Shown: positions 23,050 through 36,008, counted from the first letter of the stretch. The stretch: 64,000 nucleotides of DNA from Pontederia crassipes (GCA_030549335.1 CM060193.1:48131891-48195890); one strand, 5' to 3'. The notes: a model not told the origin generated them from the sequence alone. Numbers and translations: made by a program.

Positions 23050-25772
23050 GTATATAGGTATATGATAGGAAAAATGTATAGGTGTAAGCTCTCAAAGCGA
23101 GAGCGACAAAAAACAGGAAGTGTACCACCACTACACAAAACCCCACTCCCGAATAAGAAAAGAGCTATGGCATTCAATGCTGTCACCATGCAATCTCTTC
23201 CCACAAAAAATAATCTGGTTGCGTTGAAGCCAGATGGCCCACGCACCAGCTAGGAAAGTCGCGTAGCCCTCCAATGGTGTCTCTGACTGCCAGAGGCTCT
23301 GAGGGTCTGCCAAAATGCCTCCGACATAGAAAAAGGGCCACCAATCAAACTCAACCTCGACCAAACCTCTCTGGAGACAATGCATCTGAACAATAGGTGT
23401 GTGATATCCTCATATGCCTCTCCACATAGCACACAAGAAATGTCATCAAAAGGGGCCATCTCGCTTTGTATCGTCTAGTGAGGAGCCTGTCGTGACGCAT
23501 AAGCCAAGTAAAAATTTTGACTTTAAGTGGTACCCTACTGCGCCAAATATATAATAAATCAGACCTGCGGGTATCAAGAATCGGGCTGGCTGGGAGGAAG
23601 CGGAGATAGAGATTGCGGGCAGAAAAAGTCTCAGAAAGCCAAACCCACTAGTCGATCCGGGGAGGGTCCGATCGGTATGGAGCAATCCGTTGATGAAGGT
23701 CCATGAACTCGAGTGTGCGCCTATTTGAAAGAGCTGATATGAAAGTGGGGGCCCACGAGCCGGTGCTGGTGCGGTAGCATCACACCACACCTTTGCGACC
23801 AGGGAATCAGGCTATGTCGTGAGGGCCACTAGACGGGGAAAGATGTCAACAAGGACCTCCGGAGCCACTCGTGATGCCAAAAAGGAAAAGCATCGTCCGA
23901 GCCGAGAGAAGGAACCATATATGGGCGGATCGGGGGAGGAGAGTCGCGACACCACGCCAGAATGTAGAGGCCCCACGAGGAAGGATGCCCCAGAAATCCT
24001 AAGAAAGATCCTGCCCATAGCACCTGAAAAACATAGAACGCCATAATCCGTCGGGGTCCCATGATGCGCCCTACCCATCGGGCCAAAAGGGCCCAGTTGG
24101 TGTATCGGAGATCCTGGACGCCTAGCCCCTCCCCCCCAAGGAGGTAAGATGACAGATGGTTTGCCAAGAGACAAGGTGCACAGCCCGCTGGTCGAAGGAG
24201 CATCCTTGCCAAAAAAAATCTGCTTCGTAATTAATCAATCCGTCGTTGTACCTGCATCCTGAGCACTGACATATAGTAAATCGACAAAGCGGAGAGGACC
24301 GACTGAAGGAGTACAAGGCGGCCTCCACGGGAAAATAATCTCGAACTTCAGCCCTTTAACCTGTGCTCCAGCCTCTCGACGATAGGGTTCCACTCCCCGG
24401 GAGCCAATGTGACGATCGAAAAGGGGAATACCCAAGTAGGAGATCGGCAAGGTACCAGTCGGAGTGTGGAGCTCGGCTGCTCATGCATCCACCTCCTCTG
24501 GGGTCATACCAAAAGGAGAGAAATATACTCGTCAGAGAGGCTGGGATTCCCCCAGGTGACCACCTCCAAGTGGTTAGAGGTTGTCTCCTAGAGGTCTCCG
24601 GATAATAGGCTGTAATGGCATCTCCCACATGCTGCTGGCCGACTATTTGCTGCCCATGAACCACCAAGCGATCAATATGATTGTGTCGGCGACAGGAGCT
24701 CGCATACAGATGGAAGAAGAGAGTGTTGGTATCACCCTCACGCAGCCACGTTTGGCGAGAGCGCTGTCTCCACTCGATTTCCGCCTTCATGTCCTCAGAG
24801 CAGATGGTCGCCTGGGTTCGCTTGTGGTCAGCGAGCTCGGGTTCAGAGAGATGGCGAGAGTCCTCCACACAGTCCAACCTGGATATGGTGGCTAGTGCCT
24901 CGGTCCTCAACCGCAGTCTGCCTTTTCGAATTTGCCGCCAGTGACCCCGAAGGAAACACCGCAGACCAGAGAGACGGGTGGCCAAAGTCCTGGATGTAGA
25001 ATCAGAAGGTGGAATACTCTACCACAAGCTGACGGAAACCCTCCTCCAGAAGCCAGGACCACTCAAAGCGGTACCGCGACCTCAGAGCCGGGCCATCTCT
25101 AGACCTCCACAAGAGGGGTGTGGTCTGAGAATGGCCTATCCCTGGCCTGGACATCGGCTAGCTGATGGGGCTCAGCCAGCTCCACGGAACCCAAGAATCT
25201 ATCAATCCTCGAACGACTGGGAATCTATGATTTGATGCCGGAAAGTCTAGCAACGACTGGGAATCCATGAAGTCCTTGAACTCCTGAGCGCCAGAGTCCC
25301 TTCCATAGCGGTCTAAGGGGCGATCATCAGTGTCCAAGGTGACATTGAAATCGCCCCCAAGAAGCCAACGACTCTCTGGAAGGCGGCACTGAGCTGCCTG
25401 AAGCTCCTCTCATAGCATAGACCGGAGCGATCCAGAACAAGGGCCATAAATGCAGGTAATAAGGTATGAATCACCAACAGCTCGAAGTCGAAGGTGCATC
25501 GATAGGGAGAAACAGTCCACCCAGGAGTCCAGTAGCTCAAACATGTCCCCGTGCCAACCTATGATGCATCCACCGGAGCGGCCCACAACGCTCAAGGATA
25601 TGTGTTTCGTGATGCGGGATCCCCCAATTTGATTCCATAGTGAGATGCACTCCTGAAGTTTAGTCTCCTGTAGTAAGATCACATCGACCAACCAAGTCAG
25701 TAGATAGAGACTCAGGGTGCGACGTCTCCCTATGTCACCGAGGTCTCGCACATTCCAGGTCAACACCTTCAT
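23050..25772 (-). pseudogene. LINE ORF2 with endonuclease and zf-RVT but with the catalytic RT core deleted
   Basis: The EEP domain starts at 25772 (MKVLTWNVRDLGDIGRRRTL, LLQETKLQ) and, after frame changes near 25410 and 25230, continues with LLGGDFNVTLDTDDRP and DRPFSDHTPLLW. The linker IEWRQRSRQTWLREGDTNTL, near 24750, ends in AITAYY near 24620. The next recognisable residues belong to the RT thumb (LPISYLGIPLFDRHIG near 24440), so the palm with its AFIKGR, FSKAYD, RQGC and xADD motifs is absent. GLGVQDLRYTNWALLARWVG near 24100 and the zf-RVT (CVLCGEAYEDITHLLFRCIV near 23430) complete the tail in several frames. Confidence 0.82.
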
Positions 25773-27570
25773 AAGGATATGGTTACTTCCCCATGTCTGT
25801 CGAGGGGCGAAGGGCCCCCCACCACTCTACCGACGCTGGCCCGGGGGACAGTAAGCAATCGATGGAGGGGACGGCGTACCGCGAGCCGAAATGCCATATC
25901 AAGTCGGTGTCGGTGTCGGCGACGAGCATGGCGGAAACCGGCCGCGGCTGCCATGCGTTCAACCTCCTTCAGAGTTGGCGAGGTGTCAGCCAGGATGGCA
26001 GCATGCAGGCCCTTGGATCGCGACATGGAGGCCTCCAGCATCGGCGTCAAGATGGGCATTAGTGGCCGCGTGAGTGAGGCCGTGGCGGTCAGGGAGTTTG
26101 CTGCTGGTGGCGGCGGCGGCGTGGTGGCTGAGCGGCGTTGATAGTAGCGAGTATGGGCATTCACCAGGATGGATGGTTGGTCGCCACCTGGACGAGAGGC
26201 GGTCTGACTGTGATCTTCTGGTCGACGATCATCTGCACTGTCGGAATGGATGGCCGCTGCCAGCCGCGGGGAGCGTGTGGATGATGGCAAGGCTGATGGA
26301 GGTGGTCGTGGGTTTTGGCTGGTGAGGTGGGGCTGTGGAGGGCCTTCGAAGAGGAAGGGGTGGAGGGGGGAGATGGGATCTGACCAGCGCAGGATCTCCG
26401 GCGACTGTCGTGTGATGTTGGGCTGTCTGGAGGTAGGTGACAGGTCACAGGATTGGTTGGGGCTAGGGCTGATACGAGCGTGAAGCGGAGGAGGGGAGGG
26501 TCAGATCGGGCCCTCGAGCAAGTCGGGTTTAGACTCAAGTGTGGTTCGTTGGGGTCGGGTTTGGCTCGCATATGGGGGTGCGTCGGGTCAGGGTTTTGAA
26601 TTAAAGTTGGGTTACGGGTACGATCTGACACTGTAGCAGTGTCACGTGCTCCATCCGCATGACTGGCAGATCGGTGGGCACCAGCACCCCTGGTCGACGC
26701 CTGCGAAGAAGACGACGAACCGCCAGCAACGACGTCTGCCCATGAACTATTCCTGGAATACCGGAGTCAGAGGAGGAAGCGTGTATCGTCATCACCGAGG
26801 GCGACCAGCGGTGGGAGGCAAGCATCCGGCCGCTGCTCAACGTCGACCGAGAGAAGAGAGATATCCGGCGATCCCAGAGCTGGGAGGGATAGAGAAAGTG
26901 GATTGCCGAAAATGCGAGCGATCAAGGAGATGATCTCTGGTCGAAGAAGATGGAGTGGCACTCCCTGTATGTCGACGGACCGCCAGACAGATGGAGTGCC
27001 TCCATTGCTCCGATGTCCTCTGTCCACAATTTCCCGCGAACGCAGCAGTGAGGTGAGCAAACGGAGGGAGTCGTGAGGAGCAGTTGACGCTGCTGTGTTG
27101 ATCCGAGAATGAAAAGCCAGGTTGTCGAATTCACACGACTGAGATGGAAAGGTGAGGGGGCTGCACCCACGCTTTGCGTTGATGACTGTTCGCAGAAGTG
27201 ACGAATCGGGGGGACACCTTCCACCTCTCTGATGATTCATTCTTTGAGGAAGTTCACTGCCTGGTAGACATCCAGTGAGCGCTGGACGTTAATGGTAGGA
27301 GGCTCTGTCGTCACTGTGTCATTACTGTGTCATTCTGGGAACCTCCCAAAAGTCAGTCCTGGCATTCCGTAGAGGGATTCGAGGGCATTCAGCTCGTCGA
27401 TGCCCTTCACCCCTGCACTGGAGGCAATGGACGGGGGTTGAGCAGTGACGAGCGATGTGACCCATGTTGAGGCACCGAAAATAGTGCTCCGGAGGGCGAC
27501 GACGAGACGATGGGTGGGAGTACAACATCCATCCGTCGGCATGGCGATTTACCTTGCGATGCATGGTGGC
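25769..27570 (-). pseudogene. LINE ORF1 with paired CCHC knuckles, first Cys of knuckle 1 replaced by Tyr
   Basis: At 27460-27370 the minus strand reads HYFRCLNMGHIARHC then CLQCRGEGHRRAEC. The second knuckle is intact, while the first has Tyr where the first zinc-binding Cys should be. Further down, fragments IVDRGHRSNGGTPS and PLHLLRPEIISLIARIFGNP (about 26880-27000) match the middle domain of the other LINE's ORF1. A low-complexity Pro/Ser/Arg tail runs in shifting frames to 25769. At least three frame changes are needed, so no protein is made. Confidence 0.7.
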
Positions 27571-27889
27571 CGCAGGGAGGAGAGGGGTGGCGCCGCCGAC
27601 AGGGGATGCCGGAGGCGGGCTGTGGTGTCGCCGGCTGGGAGTTGCCAGAGGCGCTCTCGAGGCCTTTCAAATGTTGGCTATATATATGTATATCCTTCAA
27701 CCAATTTTCAGTAGTTTTGTTATCTAGACCGAAAGTTGGGGGACGATCCATGTAATTTAAATATAAGGATCCCTTAGTTTAGTTGTGGACAAAAAAAATG
27801 ATTTCCTTTTATGTATTTAAAAAATCAAATATATTTTTATGAGGATGAGAATGTCGCTGCACACCTGGGTACAACAACATACACCTGTA

Positions 27890-28215
27890 ATTCATGATTA
27901 AGTTACACGAATATATATTTATCTTCGAACTTTAATTTGTAATTAGAGTACTTCTAAGTTTTGATTTTTTGGGCATGTTATTCTCATGACTAGTGATAGT
28001 GGATTTTTCCAATTCCACTACTGATGTGACACAATAAAAATAATAAAATAATATAAATAGATAAAATAATAAAAAAATAAAAATAAATAAAAAAGAGTCG
28101 ACAAATAGGTTGTTGCTCCTCGTTCGGAGGAAGGGGGCGGCCTCCCCTTCCGCCTCTGCACACGAGATAGAGGGGGAGGATGCGCTCTTCTGCGTGGAGG
28201 GGAGGGGGACAGCCT
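27890..28215. repeat. Left half of a second foldback element
   Basis: AACTTTAATTTGTAATTAGA and CATGACTAGTGATAGTGGAT align in the same order with the left arm of the element at 22350. An A-rich stretch and a GC-rich core (GAAGGGGGCGGCCTCCCCTT) follow. The right arm is missing; copia sequence begins at about 28235. Confidence 0.6.
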
Positions 28216-28234
28216 ACTCTGGCTTTGGTCGATC

Positions 28235-30552
28235 AAAGGAGGAATGACTTGTACTATCTACAATATAAACTTAAGCCTTTCAATTTAGCAGTTGTTGAAA
28301 ATGATCATTTGGAATTACCACGCCAAAGACTAGGACATTTACTCGTCGATATATTTCAAATTTTCAATATTTTGCTATAAAGAGTTGTAAATTTGGAAAT
28401 TCAAAACATTGTAGAGTTTGCCCTCTTGCCAGGAAAACTCACTTACTTTTTGTGACTTCAAATAATTCTATATTGAATCCTTTAGATCTAATACGTGAAA
28501 ACCTGGGGTCCATTTAAACATTCAACAACAATGGCTTCAATCATTTCATCACTATAATTGATGGTTTTAGCAAACACATGAATTTATCTGGTCAAAAGGA
28601 AAACCAAATCAAATGTTGATCTTTCTAATTTTCTGGCTATGGTCGAGAATCAATATCAACATAAAATCAAAGTTGTGATGTTTGGCAATAGTTCTAAATT
28701 CTTAGATTCAGCTTGCAAAGATTTGTTTAGTGTTAAAGGCATAATACATCAAATAAGTTGTGTTACACACCACAACATAATGACTTGGTCTAGAGGAAGC
28801 ATAAACAAATACTTGAGGTGGCCAGGACTCTTATGTTTCAGTCTCATTTACCGATATAATTTTGGAGGGAAAGCATACAAACAACAATACATATAATAAA
28901 CATGTTGCCTCTTAAAAATTTAGATAATCTGTCAACTTATGAGTTGTTTTTTAAGAAAGCCCCCAAAAAATTACATTTAAAGGTTCTTTGTTGTTTGTGT
29001 TATGTCACAAATAAAGTTGTGATAAATAAATTTGATAGAAGAGCTATTCCTTGTGTTTCTAGGATATTCAATATCGCATAAATGTTACAAAGTGTTGAAA
29101 TTAAGACTAAGAAAGAGATGTTAAATTTGCAGAGGACATATTTTCTTTCTTACTCCAATGATAAAGCTTAGCCAAAGAGTTATGTTCATTATTTTACTCT
29201 CAAGTTCATAAGAAACAAGGGATTGTTTTCAAGAAAATATTTTCACCAGTTGCAAAGTCAAGTACCATTAAAGTTTTACTTAGCTACAAAATCAGTGGGT
29301 GTTATTACATTGGGATGTCGATAATGTCTTCTTAAATGGGGATCTTTATGAGGAAGTCTACATGTCTATTCTTGATGGTCTTCTAAGTGAGGGGGAGACT
29401 TCAAATAAGGTGTGTAAACTCGTAAGATCCTTTTATGGTTTGAAGCAAGCATCAAGATAGTGGAATATAAAATTTATTGAAATACTAAAGCAAGATTTTC
29501 TCAAAATAAAAATGATTACACATTATTCACTAAATCTAAAAATACAGTTTGTTGCCTTGCTGGTGTATGTATATGATATTTTAGTAGTAGGAAATAGTTT
29601 GGAACTTATCAAATATGCAAAAGAGGCCTTACAATCTAGAATTAAAATAAAGGACTTCCATCACAAGCTGGAGATTGTAGTTCATTCTTGGAATGGAAGT
29701 CCTTCCATCACAAGCTGGTATCTTTCTTACACAAAGAAAAATATACACTTTCTTTATTAGAGGATATGGGTTTTGTAGGAGCAAAAGCCAGTAGGTACTT
29801 GGAACAAAACAGAAAATATACACTTTCTTGTATGATTTCTTTTGCAACCTGTGATGCTCTTTTATTTTCACCTGATCAATATCAAACGTTAGTTGGTCGA
29901 CTAATATATGTGACACATACTAGACCAAATATTTCATATGTTGTTTGATTGTTAAGTCAATTTATGCATATGCCAAAATAGTCTCACTGGATGTCGCAAT
30001 CCGTGTTGTCAGATACCTCAAGAAATCTCTAGAAAAAAGGTCTTTTGTTTGTTTCACATCGAGACATAACTATTTCGGCCTATTGTCATGACAATTGGGC
30101 GTCGTGCCTATTGACTTGATGGTCTGTGTTTGCCTTTTCTATTAAAGTTGGCCAATCTTTGGTTTCATGGAAGTATACAAATAGAATGTAGTCTCTCGGT
30201 CTTCTGCAAAATCAGAAGATCTTAGTATTGCCTTGGTTATTGTCGAGCTAATTTGGTTAGATCGACTATTTTCTTAATTATGCTTGCTTTTGACTAAGCC
30301 ACTCACTATATATTGTGAAAGCCTAGCTGCCATTTAAATTGCCGAGAATCTCGAGTTTCACGAGGTCACTCGAGGTTGATTGCCATTTTGTGTGTGATAC
30401 TTTTATGAAATAACTTATCATATTGCAACATGCTTTCACTAAAGATCAGCTTGCCGATTTATTAATCAAAGCACGTGATCGACGACAGCACGATCACCAT
30501 AGTTGCAAGTTGGGACTCTTCGATGTATTTAACCTCCCAAGTTGAGGGGGAG
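28235..30552 (+). mobile_element. Decayed Ty1/copia retrotransposon, pol remnants
   Basis: Plus-strand fragments in copia order: integrase core (FSVKGIIHQISC near 28720, then RSTNKYLRWPGLLCFSLIY-like residues near 28790-28850), RT (LHWDVDNVFLNGDLYEEVYM near 29305, KLVRSFYGLKQASR near 29420, VALLVYVYDILVVGNSLELI near 29550), and the region after RT (YQTLVGRLIYVTHTRPNISY near 29880). The RNase H tail ends KLGLFDVFNLPS near 30510. The catalytic YVDD box reads YVYD and there are many stops and frameshifts. GTTGAGGGGGAG at 30541-30552 is the polypurine tract. No 5' LTR found. Confidence 0.85.
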
Positions 30553-30840
30553 TGTTATCATGGTGTTCCAATTTTGATTAGTATACATGTAAATTAACTA
30601 TGTTTAATTTATATAAGCTAATTAGTATATATCGGTAGTTAGTTGTCCAAGTAGGGGCTGTAACATGCCGATTTATTACGTTGTTCATTCTGACTGCCAT
30701 AGGTAGTTAGATTTGGACATATAAATAGAAGAGGAAGATGTAATTATGGATTGGTCTTAATGAGAGCTCATTACGTCTTCCTCAAACTCTTTCTTCTTCT
30801 TTGGTTTCTGGATCTGTATTTGTTCTTCAATGACGTTTCT
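30553..30840 (+). repeat. 3' LTR of the copia remnant
   Basis: It begins TGTTATCATGG directly after the polypurine tract and contains ACATATAAATAGAAGAGG (TATA box near 30717) followed by CT-rich sequence. The right boundary is uncertain because no 5' LTR is left for comparison. Confidence 0.65.
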
Positions 30841-32907
30841 ACTACGATTTGAAGGAGTAAATGCATTCTTTTGACAATAATTAACAAAACAAATTCATAT
30901 GAGTATGTTATGGAAATATTTTACCATCACTAATTGGTACAAAAACAACTAGGATTACAAATATTTTCCAACATAAGAAAAGTTAGACACATAACAAGAA
31001 TTGATGCGACATTGAGGAAATCATAACACGCTCATCAAGCTCTCAGTGACACAAATTGGTGCAAATGCCTTGTGATCATAATAGATGTTTCTCTTGAAAA
31101 AGATGATGAGCCAACATTGTTAGTATGAGTGGGGCAATAAAGGCATTAAGTTATGAAACTAAGGATAATAATAAAAATTGCAAAACATTGACCACTCTCC
31201 CTGAGCGATATGGGAACCCCCTTACTCCGTCATCCCCCACGACCCAGACACTTCACCAGGCGACATCCACTCTTCCCACCTCCACAAGAAAGCTTGAAAC
31301 TCTCCCGCCACACATCATTCCTTTACAATGGCCTAGTCCAACAAGCCAACATTGTCTGATATCCTCCATGGCATCTCACACACGCCGTTGGACTCCCACT
31401 CTACAAATGACAATTCTGTCGAGGACGAATCGCTGCAACAAATATTGGAAACCATAAAAAAAGCTCCAACAAATGCCTCAAGATATGAGTCACCGATGAA
31501 GAACTCCAAAACTTCTCCTACAATTGGAAAGACACTAATTGTGAAGCTAGTCGGTCGGTGCCCTCTCCCATAAGGATAAACTGCGAAGCTATGGGCACGG
31601 GACTGACACTCACCTCACGAACGGCTCCTTTATTGTCAGCGTCGGAGGACAAACTAGGGCACTCACTAACGGCCCTTGTCACTGTCAGAATATCTTCTTT
31701 CAGTTCGCGAACAGGAGCTGGATTCAGATCATGAGAGGCCAAAATTTCTAAAATCGCAATGTGGGTCAAAATCCTTAAGCTCCCCATCGAACTCCTCAAC
31801 CGTACAATGCTCTGGCAAGTGGGATTCGAACTAGGCAAACTTATTGAATTCGACAAGTTCTCCGTCAATGACACGAGGGGGAATTTCACCAGAATGTGCG
31901 TAGAACTAGATGTCGACACCCCACTCATAAAGACTATGGAGATCAGAGGAAGCTCCTGCCGCATCATGTACAAAGGTATCAACCTTCTCTGTTTCAAATG
32001 TGAATGTCTTTATCACACACGTCATTCTTGTCCACTAGACGCATTCACAACTACAAATCCTGGGGAATCAAATGGAGGATCAGTTGTTGTCATTGGGAAG
32101 ATGACGAGATCCTCAACAATCACAACCGAGGATGTACAAGAAGAGGATGGAGCATGGATTCTGGTGCCACCTAAAAGGCGCAACCCTCAAAACTCGAGTA
32201 CCAACCAACCACATAAGGCGGCGCCTACCTCCACCATGGAGCCCAAAGCTTCCAAACATTTATTACAGCACCACTCTAAGGAGAGAAAGGACAAAGTCTC
32301 GATACCGTGTCACACATCCAAAGCGACAAACGAAAATCCATCATCGTACATGGACATCCCTCCAAGGTGACAACTTTCCCCAAACATTTAATGAAAGAAA
32401 ATTCATCCCCCACAACATCACCTTATACCTCGGAGGATCCACATAACACACCCCACTGACCTCAAACCAACAAGCCAAAACTTGCACCCTATCCTACATA
32501 GCAGCCACGTGTCTCCACTCACTCTTCCAGTCATCAATAAACTCGTATCGCCACCTCATAGTCACCCACACAACAACAAACCCACCATACTCAAACACCC
32601 CAAACCACTTCCCGCTAGGACCAAGCCTCGAACATGCAAACTCCCTTGGATGGCATTGGAGACTTGATGTTCGTAGATGCCTGGGAGAACCCACCACCAC
32701 TGAATGGAATACTAAACTTCTCCGAACCATCACCAATAGAAGTTTCATATGTCGAGCTACAGACGGAGAAGGCAGGAGAGCCACTTAGATCTAATCTCGC
32801 TACCTAATGGGTGTTTCTCGCTCATTTTATCTCCGTGAACGCCCCAATGCGAATACTCTCATGGAATTGCCGAGGCGTGGGAAGTAATGCTTTTATGCGC
32901 ACTCTAA

Positions 32908-34508
32908 GGACTCGTTTGGACGAAGAATATCTTTTGGATAATAAAAAATTTATTCAGGAGACTATAATATTCTTCTCATATTCTTATTCTACCCTTTGTT
33001 TGGTTCGACAAGAATAATTTTTAAATATATTCTATTTTATGATAAAAATATTTTATTATAAGTACTTGACATTTAATCATTATGATTATTATAAAATAAG
33101 AAAATTATAATATATGGTTAAATTATAAAAAAATAAAAGAAATGGTAAAAAAATGGTTAGAATATATGTATTCCTTCATTTTGATGGAATAAAAATTTCA
33201 TTGTTTGCAAGAATCTAATGGTGGTATCACAATTTTCAAGGTGGTTTCATTCAAAACATGTTTTCATCCGTATATCCTTATTCTCCTACCTATTTGGCGA
33301 TATTCACTGGAATAAGCATTTATTCTTACCTTATTCTGCAACCAAACGGGCCCTAGGAATTGTTTGGTTGAAGAATAATTATTCAAGGGATAAAGGTAGT
33401 TATTCTAGTGGATTAATAGTTTTTTAAAATTTGAGCCAAGAATAACACTATTCTAGCTTTTTTATGGAATAATTTATCTATAGAAAAACACTTTATTAGG
33501 TTAACTTTTTTAGAAATGACAAGTGTACCCTTTTACTTTTTGGATGAATAATTGTGCTATTTGGCGGAATAAAAAAAAGAATAAGTGTTTATTCTGCTTT
33601 TATCCTTGAAACAAACAACACCTTAGAATAATACATATATTCTTCTTCACAACATAAAAATGGTGGTTTCATCAATATCAAGGTCGTTTTACATTTTCTG
33701 ACGTTGACCAAAATAATCTTATTATACTTCATGTTTATCTATATTCTCGGAATATGATGGTGTTCTACCATTTTTTCTCGAACCAAATGGCCCAATGGGC
33801 ACTGTTCGGTTGGGGGTTAAAAATACATGGGGTCAAGGCATATATTTCATCGAATTAGCCAGTCTTTGAAGTTTGGACTGGATTAAGTAATATTCGACCT
33901 TTTATAAAGAATATGTTAACTCACAAGTTTTAACTATTTACGAGGTTAACTTTTTAAAAAAAATGTCAAGTTTTCCCTTTTGTACTTTTTGTAGAATAAA
34001 TATGTGTGTTTGGCCATAATCCGAGGAATATCCATGTATTCCCCTAGTTACCAAACACTGCATAGGGGTCGTTTGGCTGTGAAATAAATGTTGGAATATC
34101 ATGTTATTTTTAAAATATAGTCAAATGCACAATGAAATTGGATCAAGTTGGTCAAATTTTGAAAAATAGGAAACCACCTCGAAATCGATAAAATTGTCGG
34201 TTTTAACCTCATAATGAGAATATAGGTATTCTTCTATTTATGTTTTCGTTCCTTTCAACTTTTTAAATCATATTTTGTTTTTTAAATTTTGATAAATTAT
34301 TATTATATTAATATTTCTACTATTATTATAACATTAAACATCAACTCTACATGCATATGATAAAATATTTTAATTTTAAAATATTATAATTTCAAAAGTT
34401 ATTCTCTTCGAACCAAGGAGATAAAATAGGGATATGTTTACTTTTTTTTAAAATACACTATTACATTGATTTATTCCTTTTGATTCTATCCTGTAACCAA
34501 ACGGGCTC
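32908..34508. mobile_element. Cluster of tandem PIF/Harbinger-like MITEs inside the LINE endonuclease
   Basis: The cluster starts GGACTCGTTTGG and ends CCAAACGGGCTC, flanked by TAA at 32905-32907 and 34509-34511 (3 bp duplication). Internal termini are visible: CCAAACGGGCCC at 33342-33353 facing GGAATTGTTTGG at 33356, AACAAACAACACC at 33610-33622, and ACCAAATGGCCC near 33782 facing CTGTTCGGTTGGG at 33799. CCAAACACTGCATAGGGG near 34049 faces GGGTCGTTTGGC at 34066. At least four related units of about 270-450 bp are joined end to end. No coding capacity. Confidence 0.8.
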
Positions 34509-34751
34509 TAAAGGAATACATCCGAATAAATAACCCTAATATCTTGATTATCCTTGAACCTAGAATCAATTGAAATACATGGCTTCAATTTCTCTCGATT
34601 CGCCGGAGAAATATGGGTGCTCTGGAGGTCATGGCACGAATCTCCAAATTTTGAGAACACATTTTCAATCTCTTCATTGCTCAGTTAAGGATGGATCAAC
34701 CCAGTGACATCTCATAATGATTTACACTAGTCCCCAGCCACAACTATGTTG

Positions 34752-35447
34752 AGTGTTGGAGCAAAGTTTTTATGTCCTATATAATTATGTTTTGATTATA
34801 CAAACCTCGAAAAGATTAGAGTTATATTTAAAATGTCTAAAAAAGTTAAAATAGAAATGAGTTGTTTCATGCATTAAACTTTCGATTAATATTTGTTTAT
34901 GTTTCCATGAGATTTACATTAATGGATAAATATAAAAGTTATTGATAATTCTCTTATATTTGTAGAAAATTAAATATCATCTCATTTGGATACTGATATG
35001 AAAAGTGAGTTGTTTCATGCATTAAACTTTCGATTAATATTTGTTTATGTTCCCATAAGAATTACATTAATGGATAAATATAAAATCTCTTATCTTTGTA
35101 GAGAATTAAATATCATTTCATTTGGATACTGGTATGAAAAGTTACGTATAAAACAAAATAAAGATCTAAAATGTTTTATTTGAAATGGACAATTTTGTAT
35201 ACTGAACTTTGAATCAATATTTGACTATGATCTCATTAGATTTTGGATACATAATGAATATCAAAATTGTAGATAATTCTGTTAGTTTTTCATAGAATAA
35301 AAAATAATCTCATTTGGATAAACTGGGCAAAAAGGTATGCTTAAAATAGTGCAGGACGATCAACTAGTCAGCGCGCAGAATGCACTATAACAGTCATATT
35401 TTGACCTCAAAATTAGGAAATAAGCCCCAACGATTAAATGGAGTTAA
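34752..35447 (+). repeat. 5' LTR, U3 portion, with an internal tandem duplication
   Basis: Collinear with 40325-40882 of the 3' LTR. It contains an extra copy of a segment of about 149 bp (units starting TGAGTTGTTTCATGCATTAA near 34857 and 35006), which the 3' LTR has only once. Similarity stops after GTTAAGAAT at about 35447, just before the TATA box of the intact LTR. Confidence 0.85.
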
Positions 35448-36008
35448 GAATTATACATTCTTAATGCCAAAATCAATATATTTTGAGTGTCAAGAATCAT
35501 GCATGCAAACTTTAGTATTGATACGAGTGTCCTTGTTTTTCATAAATATGATTTTCACATTGAATTGGTAAGATAGTTCAAAAATGTCAATTCATCATAT
35601 TTAGACAACATGAGTAATATAGACATTTTCAAAATTAAATGAGCAACATAATTCTAATATGCACAAAAATCATAATCAAATATTATCTTTATGCATATAT
35701 CATGATAATAAATTGACAAATTCGATACATAAATATGCATCATTTAAATTGAATTCAAATTTTCATTTCCATATACTAAAATGTTTTTACCGCAAACTTT
35801 TATGCTTTCAACTCATTTCAACTTCATTGTTGTTTTATTTATGTCACACAACCACAAAGTGTGTACCTTCACTTTACTTGAAGCATTCTTCTTCATTCCT
35901 TGTGAAGCACACATACAAACAAAAATCATTTGCATTTTGATATCCAAACTTGTTTGGGTCCAACATGATTAATTTTGGTTCCTTTATGAACCCACATCAA
36001 TTTCATGC

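Larger units (their letters stand above)
22995..27750 (-). mobile_element. Near full-length L1-type LINE lacking the RT core
   Basis: Minus-strand order: 5' region near 27700, ORF1 with CCHC knuckles (about 27570-25790), ORF2 endonuclease from 25772, RT fragments, zf-RVT (23800-23100), and a 3' end reading CATCCTTTTTTCTCT followed by A's at 22995. That terminus matches the truncated LINE at 4672-5862, and ORF1, EEP and zf-RVT resemble the LINE at 6820-12230, so the three belong to one lineage. Its 3' end abuts the foldback element. No target-site duplication could be assigned. Confidence 0.85.

Noticed and set aside
24363..26483. Plus-strand frames across the LINE at 22995-27750
   Set aside because: Antisense shadows of LINE ORF1 and ORF2, which are identifiable on the minus strand.
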